Assembly (NCBI GenBank): GCA_964655005.1
Contig: CAZZKE010000107.1
Coordinates: forward strand, 1 to 5,086
Reading direction: 5' to 3'
Source of the DNA: CAZZKE01 sp964655005
Lineage (GTDB): Bacteria; Pseudomonadota; Alphaproteobacteria; Rhodospirillales; JABHCV01
Length of the DNA stretch: 5,086 nucleotides
This document shows, piece by piece, positions 1 to 5,086 of the stretch (its first letter is position 1; the number at the start of each line of letters is the position of its first letter). The notes under the pieces are model-generated. The model was not told the DNA's origin and did not search any database. It was given only the letters and a program-made list of their open reading frames with translations. The translations under genes were made by a program, and so were the position numbers.

Positions 1-1804
1 ACCCGTCACCCATCCTGAGTGCCGCGATAAATGCCGATTGCGGAATTTCCACCTTGCCGAACTGGCGCATTTTCTTCTTACCCTTCTTCTGCTTTTCCAG
101 AAGTTTCTTTTTCCGGGTAATATCGCCGCCATAGCATTTGGCGGTAACGTCCTTGCGCATGCCGCTGATGGTTTCCCGGGCGATAAACTTGCCGCCGATG
201 GCCGCCTGAATGGGGATTTTGAATAACTGGCGCGGGATCAGGTCTTTCAGGCGTTCACAGACCAGCCGGCCGCGGGCTTCCGATTGACTGCGGTGGCAGA
301 CGAAGCCGAGCGCATCGACGGATTCGCCGTTGACCAGAATCGAAACCTTGACCAGATCGCCTTCCTTGAGACCATCCATTTCATAATCGAAGCTGGCATA
401 ACCGCGGGAAATGGATTTAAGCCGGTCATAGAAATCAAACACTACTTCGTTCAGCGGCAACCGGTAAATCGCCATCGCCCGGCTGCCGGCATAGGTCAGT
501 TCGACCTGTTCGCCGCGCCGGTCGGTGCATAGTTGCAGGATCGATCCCAGGTATTCATCGGGAACCATGATCGTCGCCTTGATCCACGGTTCGGAAATGG
601 CGGTAATTCGGGTCGGTTCGGGCATATCGGCCGGGTTATGCAGTTCCAGCGACGAGCCATCGAGCAGTTCAATATGGTAAGCGACGCTGGGCGCGGTGGT
701 TATCAGGTCCAGATCGAATTCCCGTTCCAGCCGTTCCTGGATAATTTCCAGATGCAACAGCCCAAGGAAGCCGCAACGGTAACCAAGCCCCAGTGCCATG
801 GAGTTTTCCGGTTCGAATTCGAAGCTGGCATCGTTTAGCCGCAGCTTGGCGAGAGATTCGCGCAGGTCTTCGAAATCGTTGGCGTCGGCCGGAAACAACG
901 AGCAGAAAACCACCGGTACCGACGGCTTGAAGCCGGCCAGCGCGGTATCGGCGCGGCGCTTGTCATCGGTGATGGTGTCGCCCACATTGGTGTCGGCGAC
1001 GGTCTTGATCGAGGCCGTGATGTAGCCGATCTCGCCGGGGCCAAGCTCGCCTACCTTGGTCGCCTTGGGGGTGAAAACGCCAACCTGTTCGACCTGATGG
1101 ACCGTGCCGGCGGCCATCATGCGGACCTTCATGCCTTTTTTCAGGACCCCGTCCCTGACCCGGACCAGGATCATCACGCCAAGATACGGATCGTACCAGC
1201 TGTCGACCAGCAGGGCCTTCAGGGGGGCCGCCGCGTCGCCTTCCGGGGCCGGCAGGCGTTCGACCAGATCTTCCAGCACCCGTTCGACGCCAAGGCCGGT
1301 CTTGGCGGAAATTTCCAGGGCGTGCGAAGTATCCAGGCCGACCACGTCTTCGATCTGCGCCTTGATGCGTTCCGGTTCCGAAGCCGGCAGGTCGATCTTG
1401 TTCAAAACCGTGATAATTTCGTGATCGTTGTCGAGCGCCAGATAAACATTGGCCAGCGTTTGCGCCTCGACCCCCTGGGTCGCATCGACGACCAGCAGCG
1501 AGCCTTCACAGGCGGCCAGCGAACGGCTGACCTCGTAGGCGAAATCCACGTGGCCGGGGGTATCCATCAGGTTTAACTGATAGGTTTCACCGTTATTGGC
1601 CCGGTAGCTCAGGCGCACGGTCTGGGCCTTGATGGTGATGCCGCGTTCGCGCTCGATATCCATCGAATCGAGCACCTGTTCCTTCATCTCGCGGTCCTGC
1701 AGGCCGCCGCATATCTGGATCAGCCGGTCGGCCAGGGTGGATTTGCCGTGATCGATGTGGGCGATGATCGAAAAATTGCGGATATGGCTTAAATCTGTAC
1801 TCAT
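1..1804 (-). CDS. lepA: Elongation factor 4 (LepA), ribosome-associated translational GTPase; 3' end cut by window edge
   Basis: The minus-strand frame opens at the ATG at 1804-1802 and stays open for 601 codons to the left edge. The usual LepA length is about 600 residues, so only the stop and perhaps a few codons are missing. The GTPase domain is intact: P-loop AHIDHGKST (residues 15-23), RGIT (54-57), DTPGH (81-85), NKID (135-138) and SAK (166-168). Domain II follows (from about 195, LLVDSWYDPYLG), then the EF-G-like domains (PVVFCSLFPAD; EPWIKATIMVPDEYLG). The LepA-specific basic C-terminal tail is present and ends with MRQFGKVEIPQSAF. The family binds ribosomes, hydrolyses GTP and acts on stalled or mis-translocated ribosomes or on initiation; it is usually non-essential. 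No Shine-Dalgarno is visible before the ATG, and a small GC hairpin lies there instead. The gene sits 33 bases after an NnrU-family gene on the same strand. Identification is very secure. Confidence 0.98.
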   Translation of the reverse strand, partial: MSTDLSHIRNFSIIAHIDHGKSTLADRLIQICGGLQDREMKEQVLDSMDIERERGITIKAQTVRLSYRANNGETYQLNLMDTPGHVDFAYEVSRSLAACEGSLLVVDATQGVEAQTLANVYLALDNDHEIITVLNKIDLPASEPERIKAQIEDVVGLDTSHALEISAKTGLGVERVLEDLVERLPAPEGDAAAPLKALLVDSWYDPYLGVMILVRVRDGVLKKGMKVRMMAAGTVHQVEQVGVFTPKATKVGELGPGEIGYITASIKTVADTNVGDTITDDKRRADTALAGFKPSVPVVFCSLFPADANDFEDLRESLAKLRLNDASFEFEPENSMALGLGYRCGFLGLLHLEIIQERLEREFDLDLITTAPSVAYHIELLDGSSLELHNPADMPEPTRITAISEPWIKATIMVPDEYLGSILQLCTDRRGEQVELTYAGSRAMAIYRLPLNEVVFDFYDRLKSISRGYASFDYEMDGLKEGDLVKVSILVNGESVDALGFVCHRSQSEARGRLVCERLKDLIPRQLFKIPIQAAIGGKFIARETISGMRKDVTAKCYGGDITRKKKLLEKQKKGKKKMRQFGKVEIPQSAFIAALRMGDG

Positions 1805-1806
1805 GG

Positions 1807-1828
1807 CCCGGCTTTTATCATCGCCGGG
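1807..1828 (-). other. Small hairpin just upstream of lepA start
   Basis: CCCGGC (1807-1812) and GCCGGG (1823-1828) form a 6-bp GC stem around a 10-base AT-rich loop. It ends 2 bases before the lepA ATG, where a ribosome site would be expected. There is no T-run beside it on either strand, so it is not a standard intrinsic terminator. It could affect lepA initiation or be chance. Confidence 0.35.
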
Positions 1829-1837
1829 TACGCTTGG

Positions 1838-2536
1838 CTAGAACATAAAGCCCGGCGGCAGCGGCGAGGTCCCGAACAGGGTATTGTGTGTCGCCAGCAG
1901 GGCCCCAAACAGCGCCAGGCCGCCAACAATTCGCCACCAGCCTATTTCCCGGATGGTGACCCGCGCCCGACCGCCGAATATGGCGGCGAACGGCACGAAA
2001 GATGACTGGGCGACCAGCGCCATCCAGTCCGCATCGCCATCATCGCACTTGCGGCGGTCCAGCGAATAGCTGCCGGCCAGCGCCAGCACCGCCAGGGCGC
2101 CAAAGAAAATCCAGTCCGCGGCATCCGGGCTGGCCGCCATGTGCGCCACTGCAAACAGCGTAACGCCCCACATGGTCGGCTGGCGGGTGATTTTCAAAAT
2201 GCCCGGAACCGGGCGGCCCCCGGCCATGTATTCCAGGCCGATCGCCGATGGATTGGCGATGGTGTAGCCGCTGAAAATCAGGATAGCCGCCAGCGGCATC
2301 AGGATTAACGGCGCCATGGTCAGGGCCGGCAGCGGCAATGCCATCGCCGGCGCGGCCTGGTAGGCGGCCATCATTTGCAGGAACAGAATCAGCGCCACGG
2401 TCGAATAGACTATCCGGAACGGCCAGACACGCCAGCGGAAGACCAGAAACCGGCGCACCGGCGGGTGCGACAAAATAAAATGGCTGCCGACAAACAGCAC
2501 CGCCAGCAAGGCCAGTTTGGCCAGCCCTTCGTCCAT
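1838..2536 (-). CDS. NnrU-family polytopic membrane protein, paralogue B (Arg-Gln-Pro variant)
   Basis: This is a 232-residue hydrophobic protein with about six predicted membrane segments. It belongs to the NnrU family (named after a Rhodobacter protein needed for nitrite and nitric oxide reductase activity; plant zeta-carotene isomerase Z-ISO, a heme protein, is a relative). Family-like features are a histidine in the first membrane segment (H19), ANPSAIG (94-100), PGILKITRQP (111-120), the AHM motif (H132) and a late histidine (H217) before GTSPLP. It aligns with the upstream neighbour through most of its length, so the two are paralogues, but the RHP histidine is a glutamine here (Q119). 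I chose the ATG at 2536 because a strong GGGGAGA lies 6 bases upstream. An in-frame TTG at 2563 would add 9 residues and overlap the preceding stop, but it has no better ribosome site. No denitrification gene is in view, so the specific role is unknown. Confidence 0.88.
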   Translation of the reverse strand: MDEGLAKLALLAVLFVGSHFILSHPPVRRFLVFRWRVWPFRIVYSTVALILFLQMMAAYQAAPAMALPLPALTMAPLILMPLAAILIFSGYTIANPSAIGLEYMAGGRPVPGILKITRQPTMWGVTLFAVAHMAASPDAADWIFFGALAVLALAGSYSLDRRKCDDGDADWMALVAQSSFVPFAAIFGGRARVTIREIGWWRIVGGLALFGALLATHNTLFGTSPLPPGFMF

Positions 2537-2542
2537 TATCAG

Positions 2543-2549
2543 TCTCCCC
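2543..2549 (-). promoter_or_regulatory. Ribosome binding site of NnrU paralogue B
   Basis: GGGGAGA on the minus strand is 6 bases upstream of the ATG at 2536, in the 23-base gap after paralogue A. It decides the start in favour of this ATG over the in-frame TTG at 2563. Confidence 0.75.
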
Positions 2550-2559
2550 GTATCGCTTA

Positions 2560-3237
2560 TCAAGGCAACGGTGAAACACCGATTACCGACTCATGCAAAA
2601 GGATCAGCAGTGTATACAATCCAAGCCCACCCGCAAGGGGAACCATGCCCAGTCCCCGGGGCGCGGTCCTGCCGGAAAACCACGCCAGCAGCGGGATGCT
2701 GGAAGTCGTCGCCGCCAGATCAAGCCAGCGTTGTTCGCCAAGCCGCGCCCGGCGCTTGCCATCCAGGCTTTTCTGGCCCGCCAGCCCAAGCAGCAGCAGC
2801 AGTGAAAATATCATCAGCGCCGCCACATCGCCGTTGACCGGCATGTGGCTCAAGGCCCACAGCCCGATGGCCCAGATCACCGGGTGGCGGGTGATGGCGA
2901 CAATGCCGGGGCGTTCGGGGTCGAATTTGGCGGCGTTGGCAAAAGACAGCGACATGGGGTTGGGTTGAACCAGGCCGCCGACCAGCAGGATGCAGGCGAA
3001 CGGCATGACCAGCAGCGGCAGCCAGCGAACCCGGCTTCCCAGATCCCAGACCTCGACGTAAGGCGCCCTGGCGTAGGCCAGGCCGAGCCATATCAACACC
3101 GCCACCGAAACAGTGGAATACAGCGCCATATAGGCCCTTTTCCCCAACCCCCGTATCAGCGCCGTGCGCAGCGGTTTCAGCGCCGGCACGGCGTGGGTCA
3201 GGATAAAACACAGGATCGCGGCGGCTAGTTCCGTCAT
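2560..3237 (-). CDS. NnrU-family polytopic membrane protein, paralogue A (canonical Arg-His-Pro)
   Basis: This is a 225-residue integral membrane protein of the NnrU family, starting at the ATG at 3237. It has H15 in the first membrane segment (FILTHAVPALKPLR), then KRAYMALYS (33-41), QPNPMSLSF (91-99), PGIVAITRHP (110-119, histidine H118), the SHM motif (H131), GQKSLDGKRRARLG (154-167) and a terminal LLHESVIGVSPLP with H215. Histidines are known to bind heme in the related plant Z-ISO; which ones would do so here is inference. No Shine-Dalgarno precedes the ATG. A TATATT hexamer sits exactly at -12 to -7 relative to the start codon, which would suit a leaderless transcript. The gene follows folD after 70 bases and precedes paralogue B by 23 bases, so it probably shares a transcript with B. 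A link to nitrogen oxide metabolism is known for one family member but cannot be assumed here. Confidence 0.9.
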   Translation of the reverse strand: MTELAAAILCFILTHAVPALKPLRTALIRGLGKRAYMALYSTVSVAVLIWLGLAYARAPYVEVWDLGSRVRWLPLLVMPFACILLVGGLVQPNPMSLSFANAAKFDPERPGIVAITRHPVIWAIGLWALSHMPVNGDVAALMIFSLLLLLGLAGQKSLDGKRRARLGEQRWLDLAATTSSIPLLAWFSGRTAPRGLGMVPLAGGLGLYTLLILLHESVIGVSPLP

Positions 3238-3268
3238 GGCTTGAATATACCGGGACAGGCCGCCGATC

Positions 3269-3291
3269 CGGATGAGCGGTCGACCGATCCG
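3269..3291. repeat. Nested inverted repeat in the folD-nnrU gap
   Basis: The perfect palindrome CGGTCGACCG (3277-3286) is enclosed by CGGAT (3269-3273) and ATCCG (3287-3291). In addition CCGATCCG occurs twice (3263-3270 and 3284-3291). The 70-base gap (3238-3307) holds no gene. No T-run follows on the minus strand, so a terminator after folD is not supported; an operator or an RNA structure is possible. Confidence 0.35.
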
Positions 3292-3307
3292 TACTATCCG
3301 TTAACCC

Positions 3308-4207
3308 TCAAAGATCGGGCGCCGCCAGGCCGTGTTGCCGGCAGGTGGCGACCACAGTGTTGCGCAACAGGCAGGCGATGGTCATGGGGCCGACACCGCC
3401 CGGCACCGGGGTGATGGCGGCGGCCACCGGGACCGCCTCGGCGAAGGCCACATCGCCGACCAGCCGCGTCTTGCCTTCACCGCGTTCCGGTGCATCGATA
3501 CGGTTAATGCCAACATCGATAACCACCGCGCCGGGCTTGATCCAGTCGCCCCGGACCATTTCCGGGCGGCCGACGGCGGCGATCAGAATATCGGCGCTTC
3601 GGCATTCATCGGCCAGGTTCAGGGTCCGGGAATGGGCGATGGTGACGGTGCAGCTTTCGGCCAGCAACAGCGCCGCCACCGGCTTGCCGACGATGTTCGA
3701 ACGGCCCAGCACCAGCGCCTTCTTGCCCGACAGGTCGCCGATATGGTCCTTCAGCATCATCAGACAGCCCAGGGGCGTGCACGGGACCATGGCGCGCCGG
3801 TCGCCGGTCGTCAACCGACCGGTATTAATGGCGTGAAAGCCATCTACATCCTTGTCCGGTGAAATTGTATTGATCACCGTGTCTTCGTCAATATGGCCGG
3901 GCAGCGGCAATTGCACCAGAATACCGTTGACGCCGTTGTCGCCGTTCAATTCGTCGATCAATTGCAGCAAATCGGCTTCCGTGGTTTCCGCCGGCAGCTT
4001 GTATTCGAATGATTCCATGCCGGTGGCGACGGTCTGCCGGCCCTTGTTGCGCACATAGACCTGGCTGGCCGGGTCCTCGCCGACCAGCACCACGGCCAAC
4101 CCCGGCGTGATGCCATGGTCCGCCGCCAGCCTTGCCACTTCGACCGCGACACGCTGGCGCAGTCCTTCCGCGAAGGCCTTGCCGTCGATGATTTTGGCGT
4201 CCGCCAT
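3308..4207 (-). CDS. folD: Bifunctional methylenetetrahydrofolate dehydrogenase / methenyltetrahydrofolate cyclohydrolase
   Basis: FolD interconverts 5,10-methylene-, 5,10-methenyl- and 10-formyl-tetrahydrofolate in the cytoplasm using NADP(H), supplying one-carbon units for purine and formyl-methionine synthesis. The 299-residue product is close to the family's usual length. Active-site residues are all present: Y51 and catalytic K55 in YVRNKG, Q99 in GILVQLPLP, and D122 in DKDVDGFH. The nucleotide-binding signature VLGRSNIVGKP is at 166-176 and the C-terminal signature TPVPGGVGPMT at 266-276. The start at the ATG at 4207 is supported by AGGGAG 7 bases upstream. That site overlaps the stop of yggU, so the two genes are probably translationally coupled. 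No sign of damage; the protein should be fully active. Identification is very secure. Confidence 0.98.
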   Translation of the reverse strand: MADAKIIDGKAFAEGLRQRVAVEVARLAADHGITPGLAVVLVGEDPASQVYVRNKGRQTVATGMESFEYKLPAETTEADLLQLIDELNGDNGVNGILVQLPLPGHIDEDTVINTISPDKDVDGFHAINTGRLTTGDRRAMVPCTPLGCLMMLKDHIGDLSGKKALVLGRSNIVGKPVAALLLAESCTVTIAHSRTLNLADECRSADILIAAVGRPEMVRGDWIKPGAVVIDVGINRIDAPERGEGKTRLVGDVAFAEAVPVAAAITPVPGGVGPMTIACLLRNTVVATCRQHGLAAPDL

Positions 4208-4214
4208 GATGTTT

Positions 4215-4220
4215 CTCCCT
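4215..4220 (-). promoter_or_regulatory. Ribosome binding site of folD
   Basis: AGGGAG on the minus strand lies 7 bases upstream of the folD ATG and shares bases with the TAG stop of yggU (4221-4219). It fixes the folD start and suggests coupling of folD translation to yggU termination. Confidence 0.8.
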
Positions 4221-4545
4221 ATTTTTGGAAATTATCGAGCCACTGATGCAATAGCCGCATCAGGGCGTCTGTTTCTCCGGCGACCAGGACTGTCTTGTTG
4301 CGGTCCGTCTTGCCGTGAATCACCTCGAACGTCGATCTTGCCAGTTTCCATTCCTTCGCCAACATCCTGATCAGCGCCCCGTTGGCCTTGCCGGCTTCCG
4401 GTGCGGCGGTCACCATGGCCTTGATAAAACCGTTACCGTCGCCGTCGGCCGCTACCGTTGTTATGCGGTTGGCCGATGATTTGGGGGTCAGCCGGATGCG
4501 GACCCGGACGCCGCCGCTGGCGGCGGCAAAGGGATCAGTAACCAA
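4219..4545 (-). CDS. yggU: YggU/DUF167 family small conserved protein
   Basis: This is a 108-residue soluble protein of the DUF167 (YggU) family; E. coli YggU is slightly shorter. Family motifs are RIRLTPKSSANRI (16-28), VTAAPEAGKANGALI (45-59) and HGKTDRNKTVLV (77-88), the last two being the conserved core. The biochemical role of the family is not established. The only ATG/GTG/TTG start that includes the full domain is the TTG at 4545. An in-frame TAA lies only seven codons upstream with no other such start between. The TTG start overlaps the end of yggT by 11 bases and has no clear Shine-Dalgarno, so translation probably depends on ribosomes finishing yggT. A GC-rich hairpin lies a few codons inside the gene. 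The pairing with yggT is common in Proteobacteria. The domain call is secure; the start is likely. Confidence 0.93.
   Translation of the reverse strand: MVTDPFAAASGGVRVRIRLTPKSSANRITTVAADGDGNGFIKAMVTAAPEAGKANGALIRMLAKEWKLARSTFEVIHGKTDRNKTVLVAGETDALMRLLHQWLDNFQK
4510..4527 (-). other. GC-rich hairpin inside the start of yggU
   Basis: GCCGCCG (4510-4516) and CGGCGGC (4521-4527) form a 7-bp stem with a 4-base loop. On the minus strand it begins about 18 bases after the first base of the TTG start of yggU. It lies in codons for Ala-Ala-Ala-Ser-Gly-Gly, so codon bias alone could produce it. Confidence 0.35.
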
Positions 4546-4837
4546 ACTTGACCAGCAGGCGGATTATTACGTTCTGGACGAACATAAGACCCAGGATCAG
4601 CGCCACCGGCGACAGATCGAAGCTACCCATGGCTGGTAAAATGTTCCGGATCGGCCGCAACGCCGGCTCGGTAATGCGGTGCAAAAAATCACCGATCATA
4701 TAGACGATGCGGTTGGACGTATTGATGATGTTGAACGTCACCAGCCAGCTCAGGACTATGTTGATGACGATGACCCACACGTAAATATCGATGACGGCCA
4801 GAAGCAGTTGCAGTACAGGCCCAATAATGACATCCAT
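4535..4837 (-). CDS. yggT: YggT family small membrane protein
   Basis: This is a 100-residue inner-membrane protein with two hydrophobic segments, about residues 7-33 and 76-97. They are joined by a loop carrying the YggT signature EPALRPIRNILP (57-68) and FDLSPV (73-78). The motif VLSWLVTFNIINTSNR (28-43) is also typical. Related proteins have been tied to osmotic tolerance in E. coli and to cell or organelle division in cyanobacteria and chloroplasts (YlmG/CCB3 relatives); the role here is not determined. The start is the ATG at 4837. The nearest purine-rich motif, AGGA at 4854-4851, is 13 bases away, which is too far for a good ribosome site. It is the first gene of the minus-strand cluster and lies divergent from the tRNA gene. 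Confidence 0.95.
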   Translation of the reverse strand: MDVIIGPVLQLLLAVIDIYVWVIVINIVLSWLVTFNIINTSNRIVYMIGDFLHRITEPALRPIRNILPAMGSFDLSPVALILGLMFVQNVIIRLLVKFGY

Positions 4838-4872
4838 GGCGGCGAATAATTCCTGTTGTTTTCGGCGAGCCT

Positions 4873-4901
4873 AATCTAGTCTGCCGACCGGCACGGCGCA
4901 A
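4873..4901 (-). promoter_or_regulatory. Possible promoter for yggT and the downstream cluster
   Basis: On the minus strand, TTGCGC (4901-4896) and TAGATT (4878-4873) are separated by 17 bases. The TTG of the -35 box, a 4-of-6 match in the -10 box and the location support it. The start would be near 4866, giving a leader of about 28 bases before the yggT ATG. The match to consensus is modest; it is the best candidate seen in this intergenic region. Confidence 0.4.
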
Positions 4902-4938
4902 GGGTACAGGAACGCCCCCGCGAACCCCGCGCAGGGCC

Positions 4939-4967
4939 TTGACAGGCCGGGGCCAGGGTCCCATAAA
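4939..4967 (+). promoter_or_regulatory. Sigma-70-type promoter for tRNA-Ala
   Basis: A perfect TTGACA -35 box (4939-4944) is separated by exactly 17 bases from CATAAA (4962-4967), a 4-of-6 match to the -10 consensus. Transcription would start near 4974, about 37 bases before the tRNA. The stretch after the -10 box (4968-4980) is almost all G and C, as is typical of stable RNA promoters under stringent control. The -35 box is flanked on both sides by GGCC (4935-4938 and 4945-4948). Assignment is by sequence only. Confidence 0.8.
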
Positions 4968-5010
4968 CGGGCCGTCGCCGGGGGCTGCCCGAAGACCAAA
5001 CCCAAGTGAT

Positions 5011-5086
5011 GGGGCCGTAGCTCAGTTGGGAGAGCGCCACGTTCGCAACGTGGAGGTCGAGAGTTCGATTCTCTTCGGCTCCACCA
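5011..5086 (+). tRNA. tRNA-Ala, anticodon CGC
   Basis: A full 76-base cloverleaf can be folded. The 7-bp acceptor stem (5011-5017 with 5076-5082) includes the G3:U70 pair (5013/5080), the classic alanine identity element. The D stem is GCTC/GAGC (5020-5023, 5032-5035). The anticodon stem CCACG/CGTGG closes the loop TTCGCAA (5042-5048), giving anticodon CGC at 5044-5046, which reads GCG. The T arm is GAGAG, TTCGATT, CTCTT (5059-5075). The discriminator is A73 (5083) and CCA is encoded (5084-5086). The window ends on the last base of the gene, so its terminator or any downstream tRNA is out of view. It is divergent from yggT. Confidence 0.98.

Noticed and set aside
38..1576. Several plus-strand open frames over lepA, up to 159 codons
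   Set aside because: They are antisense to a well-conserved LepA frame and have arginine- or glutamine-rich compositions with no recognisable domain.
2791..2802. Short CAG repeat (four units)
   Set aside because: It encodes four leucines in a membrane segment of NnrU paralogue A; too short to be a notable variable repeat.
2375..2968. A 197-codon plus-strand frame across the two NnrU genes
   Set aside because: It spans the junction of two real minus-strand genes and has low-complexity, proline- and serine-rich content; it is a GC-rich shadow.
2040..3211. Alternative minus-strand frames over the NnrU genes (2040-2579 and 2720-3211)
   Set aside because: They are frame-shifted translations of the membrane proteins, with glycine- and alanine-rich sequence and no hydrophobic segment pattern.
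3238..3307. Intrinsic terminator after folD
   Set aside because: An inverted repeat exists, but no run of T follows it on the minus strand.
3332..3862. Plus-strand frames of 176 and 163 codons over folD
   Set aside because: They are antisense to an intact folD with all catalytic motifs; no family resemblance is seen.
1..5086. CRISPR array, insertion sequence, prophage or defence system
   Set aside because: No regularly spaced repeats, transposase or integrase motifs, or terminal inverted repeats were seen; the sequence is packed with core genes.

Overview
The window looks like an ordinary chromosomal stretch from an alphaproteobacterium, probably of Rhodospirillales type. This rests on a GC content of roughly 60% judged by eye, the character of the LepA and FolD proteins, and the gene order yggT - yggU (DUF167) - folD. 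The lineage is inferred, not proven.

Layout, read in the direction of transcription from right to left (minus strand): yggT (4837-4535), yggU/DUF167 (4545-4219, overlapping yggT by 11 bases), folD (4207-3308), two tandem NnrU-family membrane proteins (3237-2560 and 2536-1838), then lepA (1804 to the left edge). lepA lacks only its very end. The gaps are -11, 11, 70, 23 and 33 bases, so the six genes could form one transcription unit. The 70-base gap after folD is the most likely place for a second promoter. On the plus strand, a complete tRNA-Ala with anticodon CGC and encoded CCA occupies 5011-5086 and ends on the last base of the window. The 173 bases between yggT and the tRNA hold two divergent promoter candidates; the one facing the tRNA is close to consensus.

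Functionally this is a housekeeping cluster: one-carbon folate metabolism (FolD), translation quality control (LepA/EF4), a small membrane protein (YggT) and a small conserved soluble protein (YggU). The less ordinary part is the pair of divergent NnrU paralogues between folD and lepA. They align over most of their length, but one lacks the histidine of the Arg-His-Pro motif. No mobile element, CRISPR array or defence system was found. The many plus-strand open frames across this region are antisense shadows of the minus-strand genes.
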